Shown piece after piece: positions 1 to 10,412 of a stretch of DNA of 64,000 bases. The stretch lies in the NCBI GenBank assembly GCA_022316685.1, contig JAKJHU010000257.1:186001-250000 (forward strand). Reading direction: 5' to 3'. The notes beneath the pieces were generated by a model. It worked only from the letters and a program-made list of their open reading frames with translations. It did not search any database and was not told the origin of the DNA. This stretch comes from Progne subis subis. Taxonomy: Eukaryota; Chordata; Aves; Passeriformes; Hirundinidae. How positions within the stretch are numbered: position 1 is the first letter of the stretch; each line of letters opens with the position of its first letter. A program made the position numbers and the translations under genes.

Positions 1-309
1 AAACCTTTATGACTTCTGAGCTCTCTGAATATGTGCTCAGAATACATCATCATGATGGAGTCAGCTTGTTACTGCATTCTGAAAAATAAATGCAGCAGCT
101 TTATCTAACTACAAATAATAACTGGTACTCTTTTCCTTTTGAGCTTTACCTATGTAGTGAGTTACTTAAGTTTTCCTTTTCCCAATGGGTTGGGTGCATG
201 AAGTGTTAAAAGGATGTAACACCTCAAAAGCAAATAGTCAACAGTTTTAGGCCAGGTTAACCTTCCACAGTCTTCTCTGATGTTGGAAAATAACATCTTC
301 TACCAACTT

Positions 310-313
<4 letters not shown>

Positions 314-364
<51 letters not shown>
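314..364 (+). repeat. Poly(A) run, 51 bases
   Basis: Uninterrupted A from 314 to 364. No AATAAA lies in the usual 10-30 base window before it, so it does not read as a clear processed-transcript tail. It may be an expanded A-rich locus. Confidence 0.9.
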
Positions 365-367
<3 letters not shown>

Positions 368-691
368 ATTTTAGGTTAACTGTAATGGCCAGTAATATGT
401 GCAGAGTTTTTGCCATGACAATAGAATTTTTTCATCCATCTGTAGTACCCCCACTATATATTTTTATGTAAGTGCTTTGTGGATAGTTATTCCACAGTCC
501 TGCAGTATCAAGTCTCCAGGTGGGATGAAATGTCTTATTTAGTCCCCCACATTTCTAATACATTTTTCCCTACAGAAAATACCATCTTTCCTATAGAAAG
601 ATAACTTTTCCACATAGAGAGAGGAAGTAAGCATCTACATCTAAGTACCACAGAGAAAGATACTGTATAATTATATTTAGACATCAAAATT

Positions 692-728
692 TATATCTAT
701 CTATGTATCTATATCTATATATATATCT
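692..728. repeat. TATC / TA microsatellite
   Basis: Imperfect ATCT units grade into (TA)n. Short and interrupted. Confidence 0.8.
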
Positions 729-1133
729 TACTTAATGGTTACTAGAAAACTACAGAAAAACAAAAAATAAGTGTCTGTTTTCTGGTGAATTGAATTGCTT
801 TCTAAACTGCTTTCACTAGTTATTGCTAGATCATCACTGACTGTAGTGATAACATAAATTCATAAATGGATGTAAAATTGTGCGTTGAGACAACTAAGTT
901 TAATTAACTGCAATCAACATCTATAACCTACAGTTTGGAAGCTGAACCCAATACACAAGTAGAAAGAAAAGTTCCTTAAGATTGGAATTCAACACTTTCA
1001 ATGTTTAGATTTGTACAGTAGAGCTGAAAATCTTGTCAATAACCCACAGCAAAGTTCAATTCTGCATGGATATGAAGAGCAAACCAAGGAATCAAAGTTG
1101 CCTCCACAGTTAATGCTGAGGATTCTTGTTGAT

Positions 1134-1676
1134 TGAAGCGGCTCTCTCCCTCCCTCGGAGCCCATGCTCCATTTTAGCCTTGGCTATCTTGAGAGAGAAA
1201 CCACGCCAGAAGGAATTTTCCTTCAGGGTTCCAAAAGATCCCAGGGGCTGCTAGAACCTTTTCCTTTAGAGAGAGCAGGCGTCTGTTGATGGCAAAAGGA
1301 AGGAGTCTGCTCTTTGTCCGGGGGGGAGGGGAATCACAGATTTATTCTGGGGTCCTGCCCCCGCAGAGTGCAGAGCTCTGTCCAGTCGCTGTCCCTGTCC
1401 CGATCCCGGAGAAAGAGAGAGCTTCCCAGGCAGTCCCAGGGCTTTTTCCGAGGGGGGAAGGGGCTAGAGGCAGGGACAAGCCACTACCCAATCAGGGATA
1501 AGGTGGGAGTAGAACAGAGTTGGGTTACATTCCAGTGTGGGAGGATGGGTGGGCCCGGCAGCAGGGATAAACCTTGTGATACATTTTCCAAGGGAACAGG
1601 GTGGTACAGAAGAAACCATTACAAAATCCAATATAAAAATGAAATACAATATAAACCCAATTAACGCACTACAACA
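1134..1676 (-). mobile_element. Solo ERV LTR, family A, copy 1
   Basis: A 543-bp LTR lying in minus orientation. On the minus strand it opens TGTTGTAG and closes CTTCA, the TG...CA ends of a retroviral LTR. It is flanked by an exact 6-bp target-site duplication, GTTGAT at 1128-1133 and 1677-1682. A minus-strand poly(A) signal (TTTATT on plus, 1341-1346) lies inside. It aligns along its length with the LTR at 4824-5324, including the U5 region around the CAGACGCC motif. No internal retroviral sequence adjoins it, so it is a solo LTR left after recombination between two LTRs. Six-base duplications are typical of class II (ERVK-like) elements; that class is an inference. Open frames inside are chance frames. 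Confidence 0.9.
1341..1346 (-). promoter_or_regulatory. LTR poly(A) signal (AATAAA)
   Basis: AATAAA on the minus strand within LTR copy 1. It sits at the equivalent place to the signals of the other family A copies. Confidence 0.6.
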
Positions 1677-1682
1677 GTTGAT

Positions 1683-2379
1683 GGTGTTTATAGTGATATG
1701 AAAACAGAAAAAAGTAAAACCTGAAGACTAAAGATGTTGTTATATAGGTGCTAAGGAAAGTAATTTAAATTATAATGTAAAACTGCCCAAAACTAATGTA
1801 GTTTACTTAAAATAATTTTCTACTCTGCAAAGTTTATAACATCCTATTTTGATTGTAGTTCTTTACCCTGAATGTTTTATGTTTAGAACATCTTACACAG
1901 GCTTTGCCCTAATTACCTAAAATAGTTCTCATAGTAATGTGAGGATTTCAATTTTACACCTACTGGATTAAAAAGCCACAACTGCAGGCTGTCTATGTGT
2001 GATTAGTTCTTCAAACTGAATTTTAAATCAGTTAAAACAGGCTTAGTCAGTTATTTATACTGGTTGTGTGGTTGTTTGTTTGGGATTTTTTTTTTTTTTT
2101 TTTAATTTTCATTATTACTTATTACTGCTTTTAGTATTTTAAATAGTAATTTTTAGTAATTTTATATGTGCTGTTCCATTTGGCCTCTTTCAGAATTTAA
2201 CTGGCGTATATATGCCAAAAATCAGTCTGTGGAGATAGAAACTTTTTTGTAAAATTTTACACTAGTATGTTTTAAAATTAATTAAAGCATTATAATTTCC
2301 TGTTCTGATCAGAGGAAACTGAGGTACCACTGCCTAAAACAGACATTGCCAGTCACTAAACTAATGGCAGATATAGCAA
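1683..2379. other. Unique sequence, no gene seen
   Basis: AT-rich. It has a T run near 2086-2103. No repeat family was recognised. Confidence 0.5.
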
Positions 2380-2385
2380 GAAAAC

Positions 2386-3008
2386 TGTTGCATTGTGGTC
2401 TGTGTTATTTATTTTCATATTGTATTTTATGTTATTTATTTTCATTGTAATGGTTTGTTCTGTACTCCCTTATTCTCCTGGAAAGTATTCTATTCCAAAG
2501 TTTGTCCCTGCCCATCTTCCCTGTCACTCTTCCCAGTCCCTTCCTGCGGGCCCTGTCTGTCATTCGGCTGTTCCTCCCAGCTTTTAGAGAGTTCAGGTAA
2601 GGACATCAAGTGATAGGGCAGGAGCCAAGGAAGTTCCTCCCTGTATGTTCTCACTGGTTTCTTTAAATGTCCCTCCAACCCTGTTCCACTCCCACCTTGT
2701 CCCTCATTGGGTGTTGTTTTTTCTCCTCCCTTAGTCCCTCCCCTTCATTTAAGCCCAGAAGTCATTGCCCTGGGCACTCTGCTGGAGCAGCTCCCCTAAG
2801 GCTCAGACATTCTGTCTAGGACTGAATAAAGACTTGGACTTTGCCCTCCAGCTGAGTAAGACTTCTTCCTCTGTCTTCAGTGACAAGGGCAAAGTCCCCT
2901 TTGCCGCTCCTCTGGTTCCCAGGATCCAGAGGAGCGTTCCCCATCTAACCGCAGTGTCGGGCTAGCTCGGGTGGACAGAGCCACTGCTCCGTGAGGGACA
3001 CTGTGTCA
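2386..3008 (+). mobile_element. Solo ERV LTR, family A (longer variant), copy 2
   Basis: A 623-bp LTR in plus orientation, starting TGTTGCATTG and ending TGTGTCA. The flanks carry an imperfect 6-bp duplication, GAAAAC at 2380-2385 and GACAAC at 3009-3014, one mismatch. A TATA-like TTTAAG near 2747 is followed by AATAAA at 2825-2830, the expected promoter-to-poly(A) spacing for a short R region. Its U3 shares a long block with the minus-strand copy at 9294-9937, including the stretch around GACAGGGCCCGCAGGAAGGG. The first ~150 bases also match copies 1 and 3. No internal sequence remains. Frames of 62-72 codons inside are not genes. Confidence 0.85.
2825..2830 (+). promoter_or_regulatory. LTR poly(A) signal (AATAAA)
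   Basis: AATAAA about 80 bases after the TATA-like TTTAAG of this LTR. Confidence 0.65.
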
Positions 3009-3014
3009 GACAAC

Positions 3015-3324
3015 TCTTGTTTTCAGTCCAAGAATAAAGCTTTTTTTAATGAGTCACAAAATTTCTTATCTCGTGTGTTTGAAATGTCTGCCCCCTGTTT
3101 CCTTACAAATACTTTCTTCTTCATTGCCTCTAAATCTACTTTTTCCAGTTTGGTATTAAAATTAATTAATCTTGTTAATTCTCTCTAGACATATAACACA
3201 CCCCAAGTGATGTGTTAATTTCCTGCTCACAGCCCTAGAATTGCTTGTCACTTCATCCTGAATCTGATGCTTCAGGAGAATCCTGACTTTGTAAGTGCTG
3301 ATACCTACCTCTCAGCCTGGACTA
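3015..3324. other. Unique sequence, no gene seen
   Basis: Sequence between the LTR and the G/T tract. No family recognised. Confidence 0.5.
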
Positions 3325-3373
3325 GGTGTTTTTTTTTTTGGGGGTTTTTTTTGGGTGTGGTTTTTTTGGTTTT

Positions 3374-3408
<35 letters not shown>

Positions 3409-3533
3409 TGTGTGTAATTTGTGGGGGTTTTGGGGTTTTTTTGTTTTTTTGTTTTTTTGTTTTTTGTTTTTTTTTTTGTTTTTTTGTTTTTTTTGGGTTT
3501 TTTTTGTTGTTGTTTTGTTTTGTTTTGTTTTGT
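3325..3533. repeat. G/T-only low-complexity tract with (TG)n core
   Basis: About 209 bases that are almost purely T and G on the plus strand; the only exception I see is AA near 3416. It holds long T runs, G runs of 3-5, a (TG)n block at about 3395-3413 and a tail of TTTTG units. The lysine- and phenylalanine-rich frames it produces are composition artefacts. Confidence 0.9.
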
Positions 3534-3814
3534 GAAAAGGAAGAGGAATAATCACATATAAGACCTATTCACCCATCATCTTTCAGCACTCCATTACTAC
3601 AAAAGATCCTTCACATCTACAAGTGCTTTCCATCTCTACCTATTTTAAAGTCTACCTCACACATATGTAGATGCCTACAGTGTAGCTATTTTCATGCATT
3701 CAAAACCATCATCTTGTCTTTTTCTTCTGTTCAGGGTGATCTGGTACCATAACCAGCCTTCATTTGAGACACATAGACACAATCAACATAGACATGGGCC
3801 TCTGTGTCACAGGT

Positions 3815-4006
3815 TCTGTCACAGTTTGCTCAGAGAATTTGCAGATGTCTCATCAGAGGAAATAAATGTTGAAGGCCAGTTTGGATGAGGATTTGAGCAA
3901 CCTGGTCTAGTGGGTGGCATCCCTGCCCATGGCAGAGGATTTGGAACTAGATGATCTTTAAGATCCCTTACAACCAAAACCATATTTATAATTCTGTGAT
4001 TCTATG
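3815..4006 (+). mobile_element. CR1 LINE, 3' end only
   Basis: A 5'-truncated CR1 in plus orientation. It carries the end of ORF2 (degraded), the 3' untranslated segment with GAGCAACCTGGTCTAGTGG and AACTAGATGATCTTTAAG, and the terminal ATTCTGTGATTCTATG repeats at about 3991-4006. The left edge is approximate because the match fades. No coding capacity. Confidence 0.9.
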
Positions 4007-4278
4007 TGCTACAGGAAACCTATGGCTTTCTGCAGCAGTTGCTGGCAGCCAGGCTTCTGGCCTGTACAGACTCTCCAGAAGCAGTGGCCTCTGTAGGACA
4101 CTGAACTGAACCCAGTCCATCTCCTCTTCCTCACTTCCACTTCTGTAAATGTCTCACAAACCATGTCCAGTGAATATCCAAACTGTCATGCATGCCTTTC
4201 CTCTTTTTCCAAGGCCAGGTTTTCCTACTCAGGCTCAAAATGAAAATTTCTCTTCTTACAGTCTCTGCTGAGAACTGA
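4007..4278. other. Unique sequence, no gene seen
   Basis: Between the CR1 tail and the second G/T tract. Nothing recognised. Confidence 0.5.
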
Positions 4279-4409
4279 GGTGGGGTTTTTTTGTTGTTGT
4301 TGTTTGTTTGTTTGTTTGTTTTTGGTGGGGGTTTTTTTTGTTGTTGTTTTGGGGGTTTTTTTGTTGTTGGTTTGGGGTTTTTTTTGTTTGTTTTTGTTTT
4401 TTTTTTTTT
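4279..4409. repeat. G/T-only low-complexity tract
   Basis: 131 bases made only of G and T on the plus strand: (TTG)n, (TTTG)n, G runs of up to 5 and a terminal T run. It resembles the tract at 3325-3533 in make-up but is not an alignable copy. Confidence 0.9.
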
Positions 4410-4817
4410 CAATTTAGATACCATCAATATATCCACTAAAGGAATATAAAGCTAGAAGTAAATGAAGAATATAAAAACTATGTATATACCCATAGCCTAC
4501 ATCATATTTAAGACACATTTGCTTTAGAAAAAATTCCATGATCCCATAATCTCCATTTTGTCTCTTTTGTCACTACCCTTCAGCTTGCATCAGATTATGT
4601 CAATTCAAGAATATAAAATCATTGGGGCTTTTGGAAGTTAGTCTTTACTCTTGAAACTGATCAACTATACATGGCACCAAAGTACAAACAAAACTAAGCC
4701 CAATTTTAATGGTTCTTTGCATTGTAAAAACTGTGCAAACTCTTGAACCACCAGACCACGAGCCAAGCACCTCCTTAAGGATAGACACTCAAGTCATGGC
4801 ACTAAGAACATCCTCTT
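4410..4817. other. Unique sequence, no gene seen
   Basis: AT-rich, no repeat recognised. Confidence 0.5.
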
Positions 4818-4823
4818 CCCACT

Positions 4824-5324
4824 TGTTGTAGAGTGTTAATTTGGTTTATATTGCATTTCATTTTTATATTGGGTTTTGTAATGTTTCTTCTGTTCCCTGG
4901 AAACTGTATCATGTGGTTTGTCCCTGCTCCTCCGCCCTGCCCATCCTCCCACACTGGAATGTAATACAACTCTGTTCTACTCCCACCTTGTCCCTGATGG
5001 GGCAATGGCTTGTCCCTGCCTCTAGCCCCTTCCCCCTGGGTAAAAGCCCTGGGAGGAGGGGTGGCACTCTTTTCTACCGGGGAACAGGGACTGGACGGAG
5101 CTCGGGATTCTGGAGGGGCATGACCCCAAAATAAAATCCTGATTCCCCCCGGACAAAGAGCAGACTCTTTCCTTTTGTCACCGACAGACGCCTGCTCTCT
5201 CTAAACGAGGTTTGCAGCCTCTGGGTAGCTTTTACCCTGGTAGGAAGATTCCTTCTGAAGTGGTTTCTCTCTCAAGCTAGCCAGAACGGAGCACGGGCTC
5301 CGAGGGGGGGAGAGAGCCACATCA
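4824..5324 (+). mobile_element. Solo ERV LTR, family A, copy 3
   Basis: A 501-bp LTR in plus orientation, opening TGTTGTAGAG and ending CCACATCA. The target-site duplication is exact: CCCACT at 4818-4823 and 5325-5330. AATAAA lies at 5130-5135, about 95 bases after a weak TATA-like GTAAAAGC. It is the closest relative in the window of copy 1 (1134-1676), which lies in the opposite orientation. The different duplications show two independent insertions, not one inverted pair. No gag, pol or env sequence is attached. Confidence 0.92.
5130..5135 (+). promoter_or_regulatory. LTR poly(A) signal (AATAAA)
   Basis: AATAAA within LTR copy 3, followed by a C-rich and then a CTTTTGTC-type downstream stretch. 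Confidence 0.65.
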
Positions 5325-5330
5325 CCCACT

Positions 5331-6396
5331 TTTGCTGTGTGCCCATTCATTGCAAGGAGTACTCATATTCATGCACAAACTCTTCAGCAGCAGCATCAAC
5401 AGCAGTGCAGAAGATCACAATAGTGACACTTTTAATACTAGCCCCTTCTTTGATATTCAGAATTGTTTGTCTTTTGAGGGTTCTCTTGACAGATAGTAAA
5501 GAGAGAGACAACAGAAACACATTTTTAAAAAAAGGTTGTTTTTTGAGGCATTTTATTTCAATGTTAATTCAGTTAATTTCAGCTAAAAATCTTAAAAGCC
5601 TTGTTTTGTAGAAACATCGTTTACCTCAGAATATTGAAATACCACTGTTAGTTTGTTTTGTTAGGTTTTTTTTGTTGGTTTTTTTTTTGTTTTTTTTTTT
5701 TTTTTTCCCTTTTTAAATTTCTGTTTAAGAAAAGGGAAATATAAACCAATGTTCTCCTGCTGATTTCTGGACCTGCTGAAGTCAATGGCAAAATTCTAAA
5801 TGTCACTCATTAAATTAAGATGAAACCCATAAAATTGAGATGTAACTATATTTTTCTTTGTTTTAAGGAAATGTGTCAAAGTTAGCCATATGGTTTCTTT
5901 CATAAGAGAGCCATTTGCAAAAATTTTCCAAAGGGAGCTGCCACAATCTTTCTCCCACTCCTGATGCAACTCCTGAGCTTTTCATTTTTGTCTGTATTCA
6001 GCGCTACTTAATTTCACAGTTATTTTTAGCTTCACAATTATATCAGCTTTTAATGTGATACTATTAAAAGGGTGATAGAAAGATGAAAAATTAGGTACAT
6101 AGTAGAGTTCTTAGCGTTAATGTGGTTGCTTACATATAGAATTTTTTCAGTTTGAGATATCCTCTAAAAACCTGTCTAGCCTCCATCTGCCAATTCAGTA
6201 GATTATTAATCTCTCATAGGTGCTTTATGAGAGTCTGTGGTATCTATTAACTCCATGGAGTTATCTCATTCATTTAGGATTCTCTCAGGTGGCATGAAAA
6301 TACCTGTCTGGACAAGTGAGTCACAGAGAGTGTTCTGTGCCAGGTAAACTACACTTCTAAGTGCAGATCCAAGTTTTCATACAATAATAAACCCAT
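5331..6396. other. Unique sequence with a T/G tract, no gene seen
   Basis: AT-rich. A T-rich, G-interrupted tract covers about 5651-5706. Nothing else recognised. Confidence 0.5.
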
Positions 6397-7100
6397 GAAA
6401 TATCCTGAATTGGAAGCAACCTACAAGGGTCTTCAAGTCCAGCTCCTGGCCCTGCACAGGACAACCCCAAAAATACAACACAGTGGGCATTGTCTGCATG
6501 CCTCTTGAACTCAGGCTTGGAGCTGAGACCACTTCCCTGGGGAATCTGTTTCATTGGCCAGCCATCCTCTGGATGGAAAATCTTTTTCTAATATCCAGTC
6601 TAAACCTTTCTGACACAGCTTCATGACATTCCTGTTGGAAAATTTCCTGCCACTGATCACCAGAAAGGAGAGAGGGGAACTTGATCCTTTGCTTTCTCTT
6701 GTGAGGATGTTGTGGATAGGTACGAGGTGTCCCCTCAGCCTACTCTTCTCCAAGCTGATAACACCATGTGACCTCAGACTGGCTTCTCTTCTAGACCCCT
6801 TACCATCTTTGTAGTCCTCCTCTGGACACCCTCTAATAGTTTTGTATATTTTTATATTGTGGCACCCAAACCAACCCCCAGGACTTGAGGAGAGGCTGCC
6901 CTAGTGCAGAGCAGTGCAGGACAATCCCCTCCCTTGCCTGGCTGGTGATGCTGTGCCTGATACACCCCAGGACAGGGTTTGCCCTCCTGGCTGGCAGGGC
7001 ACTGCTGATTCATGTTCAACTTGCTGTCAACTAGGACCCCAGGTCCCTTCAATGCTGGTCTCCAGTGTCTCGTTCCCCAGTCTGTACAAACATCCATCCA
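6397..7100 (-). mobile_element. CR1 LINE, 3' part
   Basis: About 700 bp of CR1 in minus orientation. Reading the plus strand it begins in the 3' untranslated region (CCAGCTCCTGGCCCTGCACA) and runs back into the C-terminal part of ORF2. That part includes the segment after the reverse transcriptase catalytic core, near TGCAGAGCAGTGCAGGACAA and ACTGCTGATTCATGTTCAAC. The frame is interrupted, so there is no product. It is the same subfamily as the short copies at 11775 and 55181. It keeps about 365 bases (6520-6885) that the 55-kb copy lacks. Confidence 0.9.
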
Positions 7101-8872
7101 TTTTCTTATCAGTAATGCATCTTGATTCAGTTACTTACACTCAGCAGCCCTGGGTACTGACACAGAGCATTTTAGTCATCCTCAGGACATCCAAGGCAGC
7201 CAAGTTTTTGGTAGAGTCAACATACAGCTTGCAAAAACCAATACCCTTCCAGTATGGTAGATAAGGTAAGATACACAAGGACAGGTCCATTTGCCCTAGA
7301 AAACTATGAATGGTCTAATGAATTGATTCCTACATTTACAATCCTGTCAATGGGAATTGAAGCATCTATAGTGGAATTCAGCAGACAAATATACTGGATG
7401 TCATGCAGCAAATTCATCTGGTTCAAGTAGAGATGAGAAGAAACATACAGAAGACCTTAATTCATTTGTATTATCATCTATAGTCTAAATAGGATGCTGA
7501 GCAGTGCTAAAATCATATAATATACCTGTAGTAGTCAGCAAAAACTTCCAGCTTTCTACCCATGGGGTGTCACTCACACTGAGAGTAGAACTGTCTAAAT
7601 AAAGATATCTAATACTGCTTTATATTAACTGTGCTATAGCTACTAGCAACTGACACACCTGAAACTACATCAGGGCATGTCCTTTCACTTCCATGCAGAT
7701 TTGTACACTCTTAGCTATGAGTCATTTTTTGTGGAACTGAATCCTACCCTTATACATAGAAACCTTTTTAACTGCAAAGGTATCATGTAATCCTACCATC
7801 ACCTTTTTGAAAATCAGCTTGTTCTCTTTAGTACCAGACTTCAAAATAAGGTTACACTAAGCTGACCTGAGGCTACATAAACGTCAGTCACTTTATTTTT
7901 GCTCCCTACTCCATCAGTCAGTGTAAATGGATGCCTGATTTAAGAAGACTAAGTCTACACTCATGTAGATATAGTTTTTAAGCATTTGCAATTGTTTTTC
8001 TACACAGTGAATACAAGACCTTTGCCTTACTCAAGAAAATTATATGTTCCTGGAGATACCTCACCAACTACAAGGACTGAGTCATGAAACAGATATGTTG
8101 AGTTTATGGCAGTCTGGAGTACCTATTTTTCTGTAATGACTACTAAAACAGGTAAGATGAGTAATGCAAATGTAGATACTGCAACACAAATGTCTTAAGT
8201 TATCTGATATGCATTTCACTTTTGATTCCTGTTTTTTCCCTTCTGCTCTCCATGGTGAATTGTAACACATATTCACTAGCTTCTGACATTGTTCCTGCTT
8301 ATTTTCTTCTATAAACCCCACAATTTATTGCTTTTCTTTTAAGTTACTTTTATGAAATTTTTATACTACTTTGCTTCCTAATCACACTCCTAATTTATTT
8401 TGTAAATTTTAAGTTATGCAGTGATATTTTACAAAGCAATCCCACAAACTTTCTAATTAAAATATCTTTGCATGGAAGAGTTTAATCTTTTAAAGAGAGG
8501 ATATTATACTCGCTGCTGTCTCTTTGATCAGTCTTAAAATATGTGATGCTCATTCTGAGTTGATCAGTAATTTTTGTCTCTTGCAAAGAATTCTTTTATT
8601 AATTTTAAAAGTTTTGGGATTTGTATTACACTAAACTATTTGTGAGAGGTCTGAAAGCTTGATGGAAATGATTTAACTCATATAACTTGTATAGACTTGA
8701 TTGCCTTTTCTAACACAATTTTGAATTTTGGGAAAGAGAGAAGACTATTTTAAACAACTCAGTTCCATGAGGGAACAATTTTTCAGTAGAGGACAGGAAA
8801 AAAGGAAAATGTTGGCTCTGTGGAAAGACTGACTCTGGCTTCCATCCCAAAAGACTACATACCTCCTTATTA
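7101..8872. other. Unique sequence, no gene seen
   Basis: AT-rich. No recognised repeat, exon or RNA gene. Confidence 0.5.
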
Positions 8873-9490
8873 TGTGGTGAGTTGACCCTGGCTCTATTGT
8901 TCCACCTCCTAAGTCTGACAGAGGAGAAAAATATGACAAAATGCTCCATGGGCTGAGATAAGGACAGGGAGATCATTCAGCATTTATGACCACAAGCAAC
9001 ACAGACTCCTCTTGGGGAAATTAATTTGATTCATTACCAATCAAATTAGAGGAGTGTAATGAGAAATAAAACCACATTTTAAAATACTCTAACCCACCCC
9101 TTCCTTCTTTCCAGTTTTCTCCCTGCCTCCCCGAGCCACTCAAAGGGACAGGAAACTGGTTCCAGTCAGTTCATCATATGTTGTCTCTGCTGCTGCTTCC
9201 TCTTCAGGGAGAAGACTTCTTATGCTCTGACCCACCATGGGCTCCTGTTTCCCTAGGGTTACACAGGTTTTTCCAGGAGCCTGCTCCGGCATCTGTCACT
9301 TGTTTTTTTTTGGAGCCACTGGGTCCATTTTTACCAGGCTAGCTTGAGACTGCGACAAGACAGGAAAACTCCCCTGTGTCCTAAATACCCTGTGAGCAGC
9401 AAAGGGGCTTTTCCCCTTTTCACAAGAGAGAGACCACATCTATGGTGGAGGAAAGGAATCAGACTTGGTGAGAGGGCAAAGTCCAAGATC

Positions 9491-9496
9491 TTTATT
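9491..9496 (-). promoter_or_regulatory. LTR poly(A) signal (AATAAA)
   Basis: Minus-strand AATAAA, about 85 bases downstream of the TATA box of this LTR. Confidence 0.65.
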
Positions 9497-9576
9497 CCAG
9501 TCTTTATCCCATCCTGTTCAAACATTGGCCTCAGCCCGCAGCTCAGGCCAAGTCCTCACCCAGCCTTGTGGTCTGG

Positions 9577-9585
9577 GTTTATATC
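9577..9585 (-). promoter_or_regulatory. LTR TATA box
   Basis: Minus-strand GATATAAAC inside a GC-rich context (CCTG upstream, CCAGAC downstream). The equivalent GATATAAGC is seen at 42093-42100 in copy 5. Confidence 0.6.
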
Positions 9586-10412
9586 CAGGGGAGGGGCCAA
9601 AGGAGGGGCCAAACCAACACCCAATGAGGGACAAGGTGGGAGTGGAACAGGGTTGGAGGGACATTTAAAGAAACCAATGGAAACAAAAGGGAGGAACCTC
9701 TCCAGCTCTTGCCCTATCAGTCAGTGTCCTTACCTGAACTCTCCAGAAGCTGGGAGGAACAGCCGAATGACAGACAGGGCCCGCAGGAGGGGACTGGGAG
9801 GATTGACAGGGAAGACGGGCAGGGACAAACCTTGGAATAGAACACTTTCCAGGAGAACAAGGGAGTACAGAACAAACCATTACAACAAAAATGAACAACA
9901 TAAAATACAATATGAAAAGAAATAATGCAACGCAGCAAACATCAATGCTGTATGGAGTCACAGCCTCCTTCAGACATCCAGTTGCTCCAGTGTGGGGTCT
10001 TTACCTCAGGCTATGGGTGGATCTCTGCTGCCCTGTGGACCTCCACAGGCTGCAGGGGCAAAACTGACTCACCACAGCCTGCATCATAGTCTGCAGGGGA
10101 ATCTCTGTCTGGTGCTGGAACACCTCCCCCTCCTTCACTAACCTTGGTGTCTGCAGAGTGGTTCCTGTCACTTCTCTCTTGCACTTGCTGTTTAGTAACA
10201 GTAGTTTTTCTTCTTTCTTAGCTCTGTTTTCCCAGAGACACTATCACAGTCACTGATGGGCTTGGCCTTGGGCAGCAGGTCTGTCTTAGAGTCATCTGGC
10301 ATGGGTTCTATCAGACACAGGGAAGGGTTCTGGCATCACCTCACGGAAGCTACCCCAGCAGCCTGCTACCAAAACCTTGCCACATAAACCCAATATGACT
10401 TCATATGCTAGT

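Larger units (their letters stand above)
1..1127. other. Unique AT-rich sequence, no gene seen
   Basis: No open frame of interest and no recognised transposon. It contains a long poly(A) run and a short TATC/TA microsatellite, listed separately. Confidence 0.6.
9294..9937 (-). mobile_element. Solo ERV LTR, family A (longer variant), copy 4, nested
   Basis: About 645 bp in minus orientation, sharing its U3 with the plus-strand copy at 2386-3008. A minus-strand TATA box (GATATAAAC) lies at about 9577-9585 and a minus-strand AATAAA at 9491-9496. It cuts the family B LTR in two, so it inserted later. The left edge is TGTCACTT at 9294. The right edge lies between 9937 and 9944 because CA repeats make it ambiguous. 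CATC occurs on both sides (9290-9293 and 9940-9943) and may be what is left of the target duplication. The 193-codon frame crossing it is not a gene. Confidence 0.8.
8873..10412 (-). mobile_element. ERV LTR, family B, copy 1 (split)
   Basis: An old, long LTR interrupted by a family A LTR at 9294-9937. The outer parts align with 24123-25110. Shared blocks include the GGGGA(A/G)ATTAATTT stretch, the CAGTTCATCA(C/T)ATGTTGTCTC block, the repeated GCTCCAGTGTGGGGTC motif, and the right-hand part around TCAC(A/T)G...GCTGAT/GGCTTGG. I recognise the family as an avian ERV LTR, probably ERVL-like; orientation minus is inferred from a TTTATT-type motif near the left end. A middle section of the family B unit is missing here. 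Edges are approximate and no target duplication was resolved. Confidence 0.7.

Noticed and set aside
1286..1664. Overlapping 71- and 116-codon frames
   Set aside because: Inside LTR copy 1, antisense to it. Chance frames.
3267..3555. Open frames of 69-94 codons on both strands
   Set aside because: They come from the G/T-only tract and code for homopolymeric Phe/Gly/Val or Lys/Thr. Composition artefact.
4131..4436. 101-codon minus-strand frame rich in Lys, Asn and Pro
   Set aside because: It covers the second G/T tract; no real protein features.
1134..5324. Copies 1 and 3 of the LTR as the two ends of one provirus
   Set aside because: They lie in opposite orientations and have different target duplications; another solo LTR lies between them and there is no gag, pol or env sequence.
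6914..7264. 116-codon plus-strand frame
   Set aside because: Antisense to the CR1 at 6397-7100 and then random sequence.
9344..9925. 193-codon plus-strand frame, the longest in the window
   Set aside because: It lies antisense inside the family A LTR at 9294-9937. LTRs do not encode it, and its Arg/Gly/Pro make-up follows the LTR's GC content.
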